A DNA stretch of 64,000 bases from Pseudomonas putida (GCF_028682475.1 NZ_JANHLE010000013.1:62001-126000), one strand, 5' to 3'; counted from the first letter of the stretch, positions 26,240-35,492 are shown. The notes: a model not told the origin generated them from the letters alone. Made by a program: numbers and translations.

Positions 26240-26725
26240 ATGCTGATCGCCGCCAACAAGGCTGTCTCCATCGACTACACCCTGACCAACGACGCTGGTG
26301 AGGTCATCGACAGCTCCGCCGGCGGCGCTCCGCTGGTCTACCTGCATGGCGCAGGCAACATCATTCCAGGCCTGGAAAAAGCCCTGGAAGGCAAAGCTGC
26401 CGGCGACGAGCTGGAAGTTGCCATCGAGCCGGAAGACGCCTACGGCGAATACCTGGCCGAGCTGGTCAGCACCCTGAATCGCAGCATGTTCGAAGGCGTC
26501 GATCAGCTGGAAGTGGGCATGCAGTTCCACGCTTCCGCGCCCGATGGCCAGATGCAGATCGTTACCATCCGCGATCTGGACGGCGACGACGTGACTGTCG
26601 ACGGCAACCACCCGCTGGCCGGTCAGCGCCTGAACTTCAAGGTCAAGGTCGTCAACGTGCGTGACGCCAGCGAAGAAGAAGTAGCCCATGGCCACGTCCA
26701 TGGCGAAGGTGGCCATCACCACTGA
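26240..26725 (+). CDS. FKBP-type peptidyl-prolyl isomerase, SlyD-like
   Basis: This 161-residue cytosolic isomerase/chaperone carries an FKBP core (VSIDYTLTNDAGEVIDSS, LVYLHGAGNIIPGLEKAL) interrupted by an insert-in-flap domain. The tail is His-rich (HGHVHGEGGHHH), likely metal-binding as in SlyD. Those features separate it from plain FKBPs. SlyD proteins help Ni-enzyme maturation; whether this one does is unknown. ATG 26240 lies 16 nt after AAAGG, with no ideal ribosome-binding site. It is divergent from pta. Confidence 0.92.
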   Translation: MLIAANKAVSIDYTLTNDAGEVIDSSAGGAPLVYLHGAGNIIPGLEKALEGKAAGDELEVAIEPEDAYGEYLAELVSTLNRSMFEGVDQLEVGMQFHASAPDGQMQIVTIRDLDGDDVTVDGNHPLAGQRLNFKVKVVNVRDASEEEVAHGHVHGEGGHHH

Positions 26726-26753
26726 TTTTCTGCGCTAAGCTCAGAGAGTCGCG

Positions 26754-26816
26754 AAGGCGCCCGGGCAAGACCGTCGCATTCCAGTAGGGGAGCACGGCTT
26801 GGCAGGGCGCCTTTTT
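26754..26816 (+). terminator. Long-stem terminator after slyD-like gene
   Basis: AAGGCGCCC (26754-26762) pairs with GGGCGCCTT (26805-26813), ending in CTTTTT. An inner helix (CAAG-A-CCGT with ACGGCTTG) extends the stem, leaving a loop that contains GTAGGGGAG. The hairpin is larger than needed for termination and could be a stable 3'-end RNA. Confidence 0.7.
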
Positions 26817-26879
26817 AATGGGCTGGTGTTACTGATTGCAGCCCGCAGCGGCAACCGGGATCTGGAGAGGGAATACGTC

Positions 26880-27362
26880 ATGAGTGCATTTCACGACCTG
26901 AAGTTGCAGGCGCTGAATGGCCAGGAGTTGCCTCTGGCGCCGTTCAAGGGCCAGGTGGTGCTGGTGGTCAATGTCGCCTCCAAGTGTGGCCTGACCCCGC
27001 AATATGCGGCACTGGAAAATCTTTATCAGCAGTACAAAGGCAAAGGTTTCAGTGTGCTGGGCCTGCCGTGCAATCAGTTTGCCGGGCAGGAGCCGGGCAC
27101 TGAAGATGAAATCCAGCAGTTCTGCAGCCTGAACTACGGTGTGAGCTTCCCGCTGAGCAGCAAGCTGGAGGTCAATGGCGCCGAGCGTCATCAGCTGTAT
27201 CGCTTGCTGGCCGGGGAAGGCGCGGAGTTCCCTGGCGATATCACCTGGAACTTCGAGAAGTTTCTGGTCGGCAAGGATGGCCGGGTGCTGGCGCGTTTCT
27301 CGCCGCGGACTGCGCCGGATGATTCGACCGTGGTGACGGCGATTGAGAAGGCGTTGGCCTAA
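26880..27362 (+). CDS. Glutathione peroxidase family (Cys-type thiol peroxidase)
   Basis: This 160-residue cytosolic peroxidase has the active-site motif NVASKCGLT (peroxidatic Cys36, Cys in place of selenocysteine). LPCNQFAGQEPG supplies the catalytic Gln and resolving-type Cys region, and the tetrad WNFEKFLV motif is present. Bacterial members of this type usually take electrons from thioredoxin rather than glutathione. The ATG at 26880 has GGAGAGG about 11 nt upstream. It lies just after the slyD terminator, so it has its own promoter or depends on read-through. Confidence 0.93.
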   Translation: MSAFHDLKLQALNGQELPLAPFKGQVVLVVNVASKCGLTPQYAALENLYQQYKGKGFSVLGLPCNQFAGQEPGTEDEIQQFCSLNYGVSFPLSSKLEVNGAERHQLYRLLAGEGAEFPGDITWNFEKFLVGKDGRVLARFSPRTAPDDSTVVTAIEKALA

Positions 27363-27383
27363 TTCGGATACTGTTGCGTAAAT

Positions 27384-27490
27384 TGTGGGAGCTGGCTTTG
27401 CCAGCGATCGAGTGCACAGCACTGGTATATTGGCCGACAGATGACCTGTTGTTTGTACGGGCCCTATCGCTGGCAAGGCCAGCTCCCACA
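27384..27490. repeat. REP pair, GCTGGC(TT)TGCCAGCGAT type
   Basis: The left arm TGTGGGAGCTGGC... (27384-27408) and right arm (27466-27490) are inverted copies of a second REP type. Here the inner hairpin is GCTGGC/GCCAGC rather than GCGGGG. The spacer is long, about 57 nt. The left arm has CTTTGCC and the right one CAAGGCC, so pairing is near-perfect but not complete. Confidence 0.85.
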
Positions 27491-27586
27491 AGTTCGATGC
27501 TGTTCAATCACTCAAATCAATAGTACTGGGCCACTCAAGCGGCTCACCCTATCCTCAGGCGCATTCCTACTTCCCTGGAGCGCCGC

Positions 27587-28690
27587 ATGTCCGCCACCGC
27601 ACTGTTCACCCCTGTCCAACTGGGTACCCTTGAGTTACCAAGCCGTGTGGTCATGGCACCGATGACCCGGACCTTCTGCCCCGGTGGTGTACCGCATGCC
27701 AAGGTCGTTGAGTACTACCGTCGTCGTGCCGCCGCAGGTGTCGGCCTGATCATCACCGAAGGCACCACAGTCGATCACAAGGCCGCCAATGGCTATCCGA
27801 ACGTGCCGCGTTTCTATGGCGAAGACGCCCTGGCCGGCTGGAAAAAGGTCGTCGATGCCGTGCATGCCGAAGGCGGTCGTATCGTTCCGCAACTCTGGCA
27901 TGTCGGCAGCGTGCGGCGCCTGGGCACCGAGCCGGACGCCAGCGTGCCGGGCTATGGCCCGAGCGAGAAGGTCAAGGACGGCCAGGTGGCGGTCCACGGC
28001 ATGAGCGGTGACGATATTCGCGAGGTGATCGAAGCGTTCGCCCAGGCCGCCCGCGATGCCCAGGCCATCGGCATGGACGGGGTGGAGATCCACGGCGCCC
28101 ACGGTTACCTGATCGATCAGTTCTTCTGGGCAGCCAGCAACCAGCGTACCGACGAGTACGGTGGCGATCTGGCTGGGCGTTCGCGTTTCGCCATTGAGCT
28201 GATCCAGGCCGTGCGCGCCGCCGTCGGCCCGGATTTCCCGATCATCTTCCGCTTCTCGCAGTGGAAGCAGCAGGATTACAGCGCTCGCCTGGTGGAAAGC
28301 GCCGAGGCGTTGGGCGCGTTCCTTCAGCCGCTGGTCGAAGCGGGTGTGGATATTTTCCACTGCTCCACCCGCCGTTTCTGGGAGCCGGAGTTCGAGGGCT
28401 CGGAGCTGAACCTGGCTGGCTGGACTCGCCAGCTCACCGGCAAGCCGACCATCACCGTCGGTAGCGTCGGTCTGGATGGCGAGTTCCTGCAGTTCATGGT
28501 TGCCACCGACAAGGTGGCGCAGCCGGCCAGCCTGGAAAACCTGCTGACGCGCCTGAACAATGATGAATTCGATCTGGTGGCGGTGGGGCGTGCGTTGCTG
28601 GTCGACCCGGATTGGGCAGCCAAGGTCCGCGATGGCCGTGAACAGGACATCCTGCCGTTCAGCCGCGAGGCGTTGACGACTCTGGTTTGA
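27587..28690 (+). CDS. Old Yellow Enzyme family FMN-dependent alkene reductase
   Basis: This 367-residue TIM-barrel flavoprotein should reduce activated C=C bonds with NAD(P)H. Family motifs include the N-terminal LFTPVQLGTLELPSRVVMAP, the FMN/substrate region EIHGAHGYLIDQF, the downstream NQRTDEYGG, and a C-terminal VGRALLVDPDW. CTGGAG lies 7 nt before the ATG. Its last 32 bp overlap the 3' end of the convergent glycosyltransferase gene. The natural substrate is unknown; relatives are named NemA, xenobiotic reductase or OPR-like. Confidence 0.92.
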   Translation: MSATALFTPVQLGTLELPSRVVMAPMTRTFCPGGVPHAKVVEYYRRRAAAGVGLIITEGTTVDHKAANGYPNVPRFYGEDALAGWKKVVDAVHAEGGRIVPQLWHVGSVRRLGTEPDASVPGYGPSEKVKDGQVAVHGMSGDDIREVIEAFAQAARDAQAIGMDGVEIHGAHGYLIDQFFWAASNQRTDEYGGDLAGRSRFAIELIQAVRAAVGPDFPIIFRFSQWKQQDYSARLVESAEALGAFLQPLVEAGVDIFHCSTRRFWEPEFEGSELNLAGWTRQLTGKPTITVGSVGLDGEFLQFMVATDKVAQPASLENLLTRLNNDEFDLVAVGRALLVDPDWAAKVRDGREQDILPFSREALTTLV

Positions 28691-29876
28691 TCGTCAGGGC
28701 TGCCGGGGGCTGGCGCACAATGGTGCTCTGGCCCTGGCGGCAGGCATCCTGCAGGTGGCTTTCGAACTGCTCGACAATCGCTGGCCAGCCTTGACGGCTG
28801 GCGTGCTGACGGGCATTCAGGCGCACCCGCCGCAGCGCTTCGGCGTCTTCCACCAGCCAGTTGCAGGCGTCGATAAACGCATCCTCGTCACCCGGCATGG
28901 CCAGCGCACCGCTGTGACCGTGACGGATGTGCTGGGCCGCGGCGGCTTGATCGTAGGCCACTACACCCAGCCCTGAGGCCAGTGCTTCGAGCACGACACT
29001 GCCGAACGTTTCGGTCAGGCTGGGGAACAGGAAAATGTCGCCCGAGGCGTAGTGTTCGGCCAGCGCTTCACCTCGTTGGGCACCGCAGAACAGGGCGTCA
29101 GGTATCTGCTGCTGGAGTGCGCTGCGCTGTGGGCCGTCGCCGACCACGATCAACTTGATCCGCCGCTGTGGATAGTTTTGCCGCGCAGCCTGCAGGCAGT
29201 GCTGGAGCACGCCGAGGTTCTTTTCCGGCGCCAGGCGTCCGACATGCAGCAGGGCGATATCATCGTTTTCCAGCCCCCACTGTTCCCGTAGCGCCTGGCT
29301 TCGTCTGCCCGGATTGAACAGTTGACTGTCCACGCCGTGGCCCAGCAGTGTCAGGTTGTCGAATCCGCGCCGTTGCAGTTCAAGGCGCTGGCTGACGCTG
29401 GGCACCAGCGTGGTGTGTGTACGTCGATGAAACCAGCGCAGGTAATGCGTGAGCATTCGTGCCAGCAGCCCCAGGCCGTAGTCGCTGGCGTATTGATGAA
29501 AGTTGGTGTGAAAGCCGCTGACCACGGCAATGCCCAGCCGGCGTGCTGCCCGCAGGGCACTCAAACCCAGCGGCCCTTCGGTGGCGATATACAGCACATC
29601 CGGGCGCTGTCGGCGCCAGCGCCGGATCAGCTTGTGCATCGACACCTGACCCCACTGTAAGCCCGGATAACCGGGCAACGGCCAGCCGCGGCAGAGCAGG
29701 TGCCGTTCATCAGTGGCACTCGCTGGATCATCGGCCTGGCGAGGGCGCACCAGCTCGACGTGATGGCCGCGCTCAAGCAAGCCTTCGCTGAGGCGGCCAA
29801 GGGTATTGGCCACGCCGTTGATCTCGGGTGGGAAGGTTTCGCTGATCAGGGTGATATGCAGGGACGGTGCGCTCAT
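28659..29876 (-). CDS. GT4-family glycosyltransferase (MgtA/PimB-like mannosyltransferase type)
   Basis: This 405-residue GT-B fold enzyme has an N-terminal acceptor domain (SETFPPEINGVANTL, a signature of this subgroup). The C-terminal nucleotide-sugar domain contains VGDGPQR and the EX7E motif in SLTETFGSVVLEALASG. Family members transfer mannose or glucose to lipid acceptors such as diacylglycerol. The donor here is not certain. I chose the ATG at 29876; a GTG two codons upstream is an alternative. The 3' end overlaps the convergent OYE gene by 32 bp. Confidence 0.9.
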   Translation of the reverse strand: MSAPSLHITLISETFPPEINGVANTLGRLSEGLLERGHHVELVRPRQADDPASATDERHLLCRGWPLPGYPGLQWGQVSMHKLIRRWRRQRPDVLYIATEGPLGLSALRAARRLGIAVVSGFHTNFHQYASDYGLGLLARMLTHYLRWFHRRTHTTLVPSVSQRLELQRRGFDNLTLLGHGVDSQLFNPGRRSQALREQWGLENDDIALLHVGRLAPEKNLGVLQHCLQAARQNYPQRRIKLIVVGDGPQRSALQQQIPDALFCGAQRGEALAEHYASGDIFLFPSLTETFGSVVLEALASGLGVVAYDQAAAAQHIRHGHSGALAMPGDEDAFIDACNWLVEDAEALRRVRLNARQHASRQGWPAIVEQFESHLQDACRQGQSTIVRQPPAALTIKPESSTPRG

Positions 29877-30051
29877 GAACACCAGTCTCTGCGGCCTCGA
29901 TTGCGCGGCTGTGACGCATTCATGACTGATTTATGACGCCCGATTTTCGGCGTTTGTGGACGAAAAAATCCCACGCATGCACTCAAGAATGCTGGGCTAT
30001 CAGCCGATGCAGAAGCATTCGAATGATCGATTTCGCTCCAGGAGAGCGTTG

Positions 30052-31368
30052 ATGTTCAACAGTAAACTGAAACAGGAAAACCTCCGGCTGCGCGAAGAGC
30101 TGCTGTCCATGGAGCAGGTCAAGAGCAGTCTGGACAGCGAGATGCTGGTATTGCAGCTCGACCCCCAGGGGCGGATCGAGTCGGTCAACAGCAACTTCGA
30201 GAAGGAGATGCTGTACAGCAGCCATCAACTGATCGGGCGCAATATCGAGGAGATCGTTCCGGCCCACGTCAAACAGCTGGATTTCTATCACCGCATGAAG
30301 ACTGCCATCACCCGTGGTGAGCATCTCAACGGAGCGTTTCGTCTGCTCCGGGGCGATGGCGAAGAGGCCTGGCTGCGCTCGATTCTGCAGCCGGTGAAGA
30401 ACAGCGAAGGACGCCTGAAATACTTCACCCTGCATTCCAGCGATCTTACCCGCACCATCGAAACCTCGCGTGAGCATGAAAGCCTGATCAAGGCGCTGAT
30501 GCGTTCCACCGCTGTAATCGAGTTCAACCTGCAGGGCGAAGTGCTGACTGCCAACGATCGCTTCCTGCAGACCATGGGCTATCGTCTGGAGCAGGTCGTC
30601 GGCAAGCACCACCGCCTGTTCTGCGAGCCGGAGGAGTACAACTCCCCGGCCTACCAGGCGTTCTGGGACCAACTGCGCCGCGGGGAATTTGTTGCCGAGC
30701 GCTTCAAACGGGTAGATGCCCATGGTCGTGTAGTGTGGCTGGAGGCCTCCTACAACCCGATCATCGATGCCCATGACGTGCTCTACAAAGTGGTCAAGTT
30801 CGCCACCGTGATTACCGAACAGGTCAATCAGGAAATGGCCGTGGCCGAGGCTGCGGATATTGCCTACAGCACCTCCCTGGAAACCGACAGCAGCGCGCGT
30901 AACGCCACTGCCGTGGTGACCCAGACCGTGGAGGTGATGCGCGGCCTGGAGACGTCCATGCAGGAGGCGGCCAACGGCATCGAGGCGCTGGACAAGCAGT
31001 CGCAGGTGATCGGCTCGATCATCAAGACCATCAGCGACATTGCCGGGCAGACCAACCTGCTGGCCCTCAACGCTGCTATTGAAGCGGCCCGTGCCGGTGA
31101 GCAGGGGCGCGGGTTTGCCGTGGTTGCCGACGAAGTTCGCCAGCTGGCCTCGCGCACCAGCACCGCCACCGAGGAAATCGCCCGCGTGGTGCAGCAGAAC
31201 GAACAACTGGCCAAGGCCGCTGTGGATATCATCGACAGCAGCAAGCGTCAGGCCGAACAGGGCCTGACCTTGGCCGGCCAGACTGGTACGGTGATCGTCG
31301 AGATCCAGGACGGGGCGAAGAAAGTGGTCAACGCCGTGGGGCAGTTCTCCAGCAGGTTGGGTAACTGA
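30052..31368 (+). CDS. Soluble chemoreceptor with two PAS domains (PAS-PAS-MCP, BdlA-like)
   Basis: This 438-residue protein has no membrane segment. Residues about 8-28 form a coiled coil. PAS domains follow at about 30-150 and 155-270 ([22 protein letters not shown] is the second PAS start). The MCP signalling tip ([34 protein letters not shown] region) lies at about 325-375. CAGGAGAG lies 8 nt before the ATG. The architecture matches P. aeruginosa BdlA, which controls biofilm dispersal, and Aer-like energy sensors; which it resembles functionally is unknown. No ligand residues for heme or FAD were identified with confidence. Confidence 0.9.
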   Translation: MFNSKLKQENLRLREELLSMEQVKSSLDSEMLVLQLDPQGRIESVNSNFEKEMLYSSHQLIGRNIEEIVPAHVKQLDFYHRMKTAITRGEHLNGAFRLLRGDGEEAWLRSILQPVKNSEGRLKYFTLHSSDLTRTIETSREHESLIKALMRSTAVIEFNLQGEVLTANDRFLQTMGYRLEQVVGKHHRLFCEPEEYNSPAYQAFWDQLRRGEFVAERFKRVDAHGRVVWLEASYNPIIDAHDVLYKVVKFATVITEQVNQEMAVAEAADIAYSTSLETDSSARNATAVVTQTVEVMRGLETSMQEAANGIEALDKQSQVIGSIIKTISDIAGQTNLLALNAAIEAARAGEQGRGFAVVADEVRQLASRTSTATEEIARVVQQNEQLAKAAVDIIDSSKRQAEQGLTLAGQTGTVIVEIQDGAKKVVNAVGQFSSRLGN

Positions 31369-31393
31369 TAGCCTCAGCGGGTGGGAACACTCT

Positions 31394-31467
31394 CGGTGGG
31401 AGCGGGCTTGCCCCGCGATGCGATGTGGCTGACAGTCCGCAATCGCGGGGCAAGCCCGCTCCCACCG
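31394..31467. repeat. REP pair, GCGGGCTTGCCCCGCGAT type
   Basis: This is the same unit and orientation as at 3020: arms 31394-31418 and 31442-31467 with a spacer of about 23 nt. It lies between the convergent chemoreceptor and amidohydrolase genes. Confidence 0.9.
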
Positions 31468-31477
31468 GTGCGCGCCC

Positions 31478-32818
31478 TTAGAGCGGTTTGTTGAAGAATG
31501 CGCTCAATGTCGCGCTAACTGCCCGTGCCCCCGTGGTGATAGCGGGCAGCTCCACGACAAAGCCGGGCGTATGGTTCATCGCCGCTGGCAGTTGTTTCTT
31601 CTCGACCAGGTTCTTGTACGCATCGGGCTTGCCCGACCCTACCTCGATAAACAGCACCTTGGTATCCGGGTAAGGACTGGCCAGCATGTGGAAGTCCTCC
31701 GAGCCCATCAGCGGTGGCACGCCCGGCAATACCTTGTCGGCACCCAGTTGCTGCACCAGTGCGGCCTGGGCCAGTTCGGTCTGCGCCTTGCCGTTGAATA
31801 CCGGGGTGGCATAGCCCTTCATGGTGTATTTCGCCTGGTAGTCGGCCGGCATGTCGTTCATCACCAGCACGCCGCGGGTGACCGATTTGATGCCTTCAAT
31901 CATCCGCTCGCGCACCTGGGCGTCGTACCAGCGCAAGTTGAGTTTGAGCGTGGCACTGACCGGGATGATGTTGTTGTTGACCCCGGCCTGAAAGGCGCCA
32001 ACGGTGAGCACCGCAGGTTTGGACTGATCGAGCATGCGGCTGATGATGGTCTGGTAGCCCATGACCGCCATGGCCCCCATCACCACAGGGTCCTTGGTCA
32101 CATGCGGGGTCGATCCGTGCCCACCGATGCCCGGCAACTCGACGTCGATCTGGTCGGTGCCGGCCAGGCGCGGCCCTTCGCGCAGGCCGACGCTGTCAGC
32201 CGGATAGACCGGCGACACATGCGCGGCCACCAGTACGTCAGGCTTGGGGGCAAAGTCGTAGAGGCCGTTGTTGACCATGGCCGTGGCCCCTTCGAGGAGT
32301 TCTTCCGCCGGCTGTGCGACCAGCACCAGGGTGCCTGACCACTGGTCCTTGAGCTGGTTCATGACCTTGGCCACCTCGATCAGCCAGGTGGTATGCGCAT
32401 CATGGCCACAGGCATGCATGACCGGCTGGCTGGGGTTGCCGAGCCAGGGCGTGACCTTGCTGCTCTGGTAGGGCAGGCCGGTGGCCTCCTTGATCGGCAA
32501 GGCGTCCATGTCGGCACGGTACATCACCACCGGCCCCGGGCCGTTGCGCAGGATACCCACGACGCCGGTGGTCCCTATTGCCGTCTTCACCTCAAAGCCC
32601 TGCTCCTTAAGGGCTGTGGCCACCCGCGCGGCGGTTTCCTTCTCCTGGAAGGCCAACTCCGGATTGCGGTGCAGCTGTTTGAACAGCTCGATCATCTGCC
32701 CTTCGTCCTGCTTTACCAGGGTGTCGATACGGGTGTTCAGGTCGGTTGGCGCAGCGTGTACCGAGAGGGCGCTGAAACAGGCAAGGGCAAGAACGCTGGA
32801 GCGAAGAGGGAAGGGCAT
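31478..32818 (-). CDS. Exported M20D-family amidohydrolase/aminoacylase
   Basis: This 446-residue metallopeptidase-fold enzyme begins with a signal peptide (residues 1-22, SALSVHA-AP), so it should act in the periplasm. M20 motifs are present: VMYRADMDALPI (metal Asp), HACGHDAHTTWL (Cys and His ligands) and the PAEELLEGA catalytic Glu. The late MGSEDFHML holds the last metal His. Relatives hydrolyse N-acyl amino acids, hippurate or IAA conjugates. The chosen ATG has AAGGA upstream. It is divergent from a LysR regulator, its probable controller. Confidence 0.92.
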   Translation of the reverse strand: MPFPLRSSVLALACFSALSVHAAPTDLNTRIDTLVKQDEGQMIELFKQLHRNPELAFQEKETAARVATALKEQGFEVKTAIGTTGVVGILRNGPGPVVMYRADMDALPIKEATGLPYQSSKVTPWLGNPSQPVMHACGHDAHTTWLIEVAKVMNQLKDQWSGTLVLVAQPAEELLEGATAMVNNGLYDFAPKPDVLVAAHVSPVYPADSVGLREGPRLAGTDQIDVELPGIGGHGSTPHVTKDPVVMGAMAVMGYQTIISRMLDQSKPAVLTVGAFQAGVNNNIIPVSATLKLNLRWYDAQVRERMIEGIKSVTRGVLVMNDMPADYQAKYTMKGYATPVFNGKAQTELAQAALVQQLGADKVLPGVPPLMGSEDFHMLASPYPDTKVLFIEVGSGKPDAYKNLVEKKQLPAAMNHTPGFVVELPAITTGARAVSATLSAFFNKPL

Positions 32819-32863
32819 GGCGTCAATCCTTGTACGGATAATTATTGTTCTGAAGGTGCTGTG

Positions 32864-32876
32864 TTGCATGGGCAAA
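32864..32876. promoter_or_regulatory. Candidate LysR operator (T-N11-A) between amidohydrolase and lysR genes
   Basis: TTGC-ATGG-GCAA is a perfect 4+4 inverted repeat within a T-N11-A frame. It sits in the middle of the 116-bp divergent intergenic region, where LysR-type proteins normally bind. Confidence 0.5.
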
Positions 32877-32934
32877 CAAGTCTGTGTATCTATGCCTGGT
32901 GCGTCCAATGCAAAAATAATCAAGGATTGATGCA

Positions 32935-33876
32935 GTGACTGAATCAATTGATTTGAAGCGGATCCGCCATCTGGTGTTGCTCAGCGAGGAGTTGCACTTC
33001 TCCCGTGCGGCCGAGCGGGCCAACCTCTCGCAGACCGCTTTTAGCCGCAGCATTCAGTCGCTGGAAGCCGATCTCGGGGTGCGCCTGTTCGACCGTGACA
33101 CCCGTTCGGTGATGCTTACCGCTGCCGGGCGGCAACTGTTGGCCAGCGGGCGGGAATTGCTCGGGTGTGCCGGGCGGCTGCTGGCCGAGGCGAATCACAT
33201 TGCCCAGGCCGAAGGCGGCGAATTGAATTTCGGCGCCGGCATGATGGCGGCCAATTTGTACCTGCAGGATGCGCTGACCGTGCTGCGCAAGCGTCTTCCC
33301 AAGCTGGTGATGAAGGTCGAGGTCAATCACTGGAATCAGCTGGTTCAGCGTCTGGAGCAGGATCAGATCGAGTTCTTCGTCGCCTATACCTGTGATCCGG
33401 CCCGCACGTCCGATCCGCGGTTCGAGATCACCCCGTTGCCTGCGGTGCCTGCTTCAGTTTTCTGTCGGGGCGAGCATCCGCTGACTCAGCAAAGGTCAGC
33501 GCTGACTCGCCAGCAGCTGCTGGACTATCCGTGGAGTTCGGTGCTTTTCGATGAGATCGCGCCGGTGCGCTTGCGTGAACTGCTGGGGTTGGCCGAGGGC
33601 ACCGTGGCGCCACTGGACCTGGGCTGCAATGACTTGCAGTTGTTACGCGGGACGACGCTGGGCAGCGATGCGTTGCTGTTCACCTGGCGCGCCTGGCTTG
33701 AACAGGACCTGCGCACTGGCGCGATCCGCGATCTGGGCGCGTTGCTGCAGCCTGGCCTGGCCGGTGGTGGCTGCAGCATCGCCAGTGCCATTGTCTGTCA
33801 CGCCGGACGTAGCTTGTCGCCGATTGCGCGGCAGGCCATCGAGCTGATCAAGGCGGCGGCCGACAGGCCGCAGTGA
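32935..33876 (+). CDS. LysR-family transcriptional regulator
   Basis: This 313-residue regulator has an N-terminal winged HTH (residues about 1-65; LSEELHFSRAAERANLSQTAFSRSIQSLE) and a periplasmic-binding-like effector domain. It starts at GTG 32935, with AAGGA 8 nt upstream and no in-frame ATG nearby. It is divergently transcribed from the M20 amidohydrolase and likely regulates it, probably responding to an amino acid or acyl-amino acid. Confidence 0.92.
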   Translation: MTESIDLKRIRHLVLLSEELHFSRAAERANLSQTAFSRSIQSLEADLGVRLFDRDTRSVMLTAAGRQLLASGRELLGCAGRLLAEANHIAQAEGGELNFGAGMMAANLYLQDALTVLRKRLPKLVMKVEVNHWNQLVQRLEQDQIEFFVAYTCDPARTSDPRFEITPLPAVPASVFCRGEHPLTQQRSALTRQQLLDYPWSSVLFDEIAPVRLRELLGLAEGTVAPLDLGCNDLQLLRGTTLGSDALLFTWRAWLEQDLRTGAIRDLGALLQPGLAGGGCSIASAIVCHAGRSLSPIARQAIELIKAAADRPQ

Positions 33877-33878
33877 GA

Positions 33879-34604
33879 TCAGCGTTCGCGCACCCAGAAC
33901 AACGTGGCACCTGCCACCGCGGCTGGCATCATCAGGATGTTGACGAAGGGAATCATCAACGCCAGGTAGGTGATGCCGCCAAAGCCCAGGCTCTGCCAGC
34001 GCTTTTCACGCAGCCAGGCGAGCATGTCCTGCCAGCTCATCTTGTGGTTGTCGGCCGGGTAGTCGATGTACTGGATGGCCATCATCCAGATGCCGAACAG
34101 CAGCCACAACGGTGCGGCGATGATGTTGATCACCGGGATCAGCGAGAGAATCAACAGCGCGATTGCGCGCGGCAAGAAATACCCCAGCTTGCGCATCTCG
34201 CGGCCCAGGGTGCGTGGCACCATGGCCATCAGTTCGGCCCAGCTGAAGGCCGGGAAGTCATCGGTGCCGCGCACCACCACTTCGACCTTCTCCGCCAGGA
34301 AACCATTGAACGGCGCGGCAATGATGTTGGCGAGCATAGTGAAGGTGAAGAACACCATCAGCGCTACAAGCGCCACGAACAGTGGCCACAGCACATAATT
34401 GAGAAAACTCAGCCAGCCCGGCAGGCTGGGCATCAGCGAGTCGACCCAGAGGCTGAACTGATGACCGGCAAAGTAGATCAGGCCGACGAACAGCAGCAGG
34501 TTGACTGCCAGGGGCAGCAACACGAACAGGCGCAGGCTCGGGCTCAGGACCAGTTTCAGTCCTTCGCGCAGGTACTGAGGGCCAGAGAGGACAGGGGCTT
34601 GCAT
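33879..34604 (-). CDS. cysZ: Sulfate transporter CysZ
   Basis: This 241-residue EI24/CysZ-family inner-membrane protein supplies sulfate for cysteine synthesis. Four main hydrophobic regions and the family pattern ([21 protein letters not shown] near the N terminus, and [12 protein letters not shown] in the middle) are present. The stop lies 2 bp from the stop of the convergent LysR gene. The length agrees with E. coli CysZ (about 253). Confidence 0.93.
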   Translation of the reverse strand: MQAPVLSGPQYLREGLKLVLSPSLRLFVLLPLAVNLLLFVGLIYFAGHQFSLWVDSLMPSLPGWLSFLNYVLWPLFVALVALMVFFTFTMLANIIAAPFNGFLAEKVEVVVRGTDDFPAFSWAELMAMVPRTLGREMRKLGYFLPRAIALLILSLIPVINIIAAPLWLLFGIWMMAIQYIDYPADNHKMSWQDMLAWLREKRWQSLGFGGITYLALMIPFVNILMMPAAVAGATLFWVRER

Positions 34605-34784
34605 AGAGGACTCCGGGTAAAGGCAAACGCGCTGACCTTACCGAGTTTGAGCTGCCGACGAAAGCGCGGCGCAAGCCGGGACACGGGCTGTAACAAAAGC
34701 TCGGCAGGTTGCGCGACATCCCTTAATAGGCAAACAGCCGTCGTCCCAGAAGATGAATAGAGGCGGCCTATAAGGTGGATTGTC

Positions 34785-34800
34785 TAAGGATATTTCCTTA
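34785..34800. promoter_or_regulatory. Perfect inverted repeat in peroxiredoxin promoter region
   Basis: TAAGGA-TATT-TCCTTA lies 71 bp upstream of the AhpC-like start codon, in the 266-bp cysZ/peroxiredoxin divergent region. It may be an operator. It does not match the OxyR spacing pattern clearly. Confidence 0.4.
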
Positions 34801-34870
34801 ATCTCTGCGGCCTCGCTAAAGTGCGCACATCTTTTCAACGCCTTCGAATTTTAATCTTCAAGGAGTTTTC

Positions 34871-35470
34871 ATGAGCATTCTGGTTAACAAGCAAGCCCCT
34901 GATTTCGATGCGGCGGCGGTACTGGGCGACGGTTCGATCGTCGACAGCTTCAAGCTTTCTTCGCTGCGCGGCAAATACGTCGTGTTGTTCTTCTGGCCGC
35001 TGGACTTCACCTTTGTCTGCCCGTCGGAAATCATTGCCCACAACAACCGCATGGACAAATTCCGTGAGCTGGGTGTGGACGTGGTCGGTGTCTCCATCGA
35101 CTCGCAGTTCACCCACCACGCCTGGCGCAGCACGCCGGTCGAGAAGGGCGGGATCGGCGAGGTCGAGTTCACCATGGTTGCCGACGTCAAGCACGAGATC
35201 ACCCGTGCCTACGGTATCGAGCACGATGCCGGTGTAGCACTGCGTGCCTCGTTCCTGATCGACCAGCAAGGCGTGGTTCAGCACCAGGTGGTCAACAACC
35301 TGCCGCTGGGTCGTGAAGTCGACGAGATGATCCGTCTGGTCGAAGCCCTGCAGTTCACCGAACAGCACGGTGAAGTCTGCCCGGCCGGCTGGCGCCCAGG
35401 CCAGAAAGGCATGAAGGCTGACGCCAAGGGCGTTGCCGACTACCTGGCAGAAAACGCTGCCAGCCTGTAA
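34871..35470 (+). CDS. Typical 2-Cys peroxiredoxin (AhpC/Prx1 type)
   Basis: This 199-residue peroxidase reduces H2O2 and organic peroxides. The peroxidatic Cys50 lies in DFTFVCPSEI and the resolving Cys170 in HGEVCPAGW, so a disulfide-linked dimer is expected. AAGGAG lies 7 nt before the ATG. It sits immediately before trxB, so thioredoxin is the likely reductant rather than AhpF, which is absent. A hairpin terminator separates it from trxB, so the two are neighbours but probably separate transcription units. Confidence 0.94.
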   Translation: MSILVNKQAPDFDAAAVLGDGSIVDSFKLSSLRGKYVVLFFWPLDFTFVCPSEIIAHNNRMDKFRELGVDVVGVSIDSQFTHHAWRSTPVEKGGIGEVEFTMVADVKHEITRAYGIEHDAGVALRASFLIDQQGVVQHQVVNNLPLGREVDEMIRLVEALQFTEQHGEVCPAGWRPGQKGMKADAKGVADYLAENAASL

Positions 35471-35492
35471 GGCTCAGGCTTAACGATTTTCA

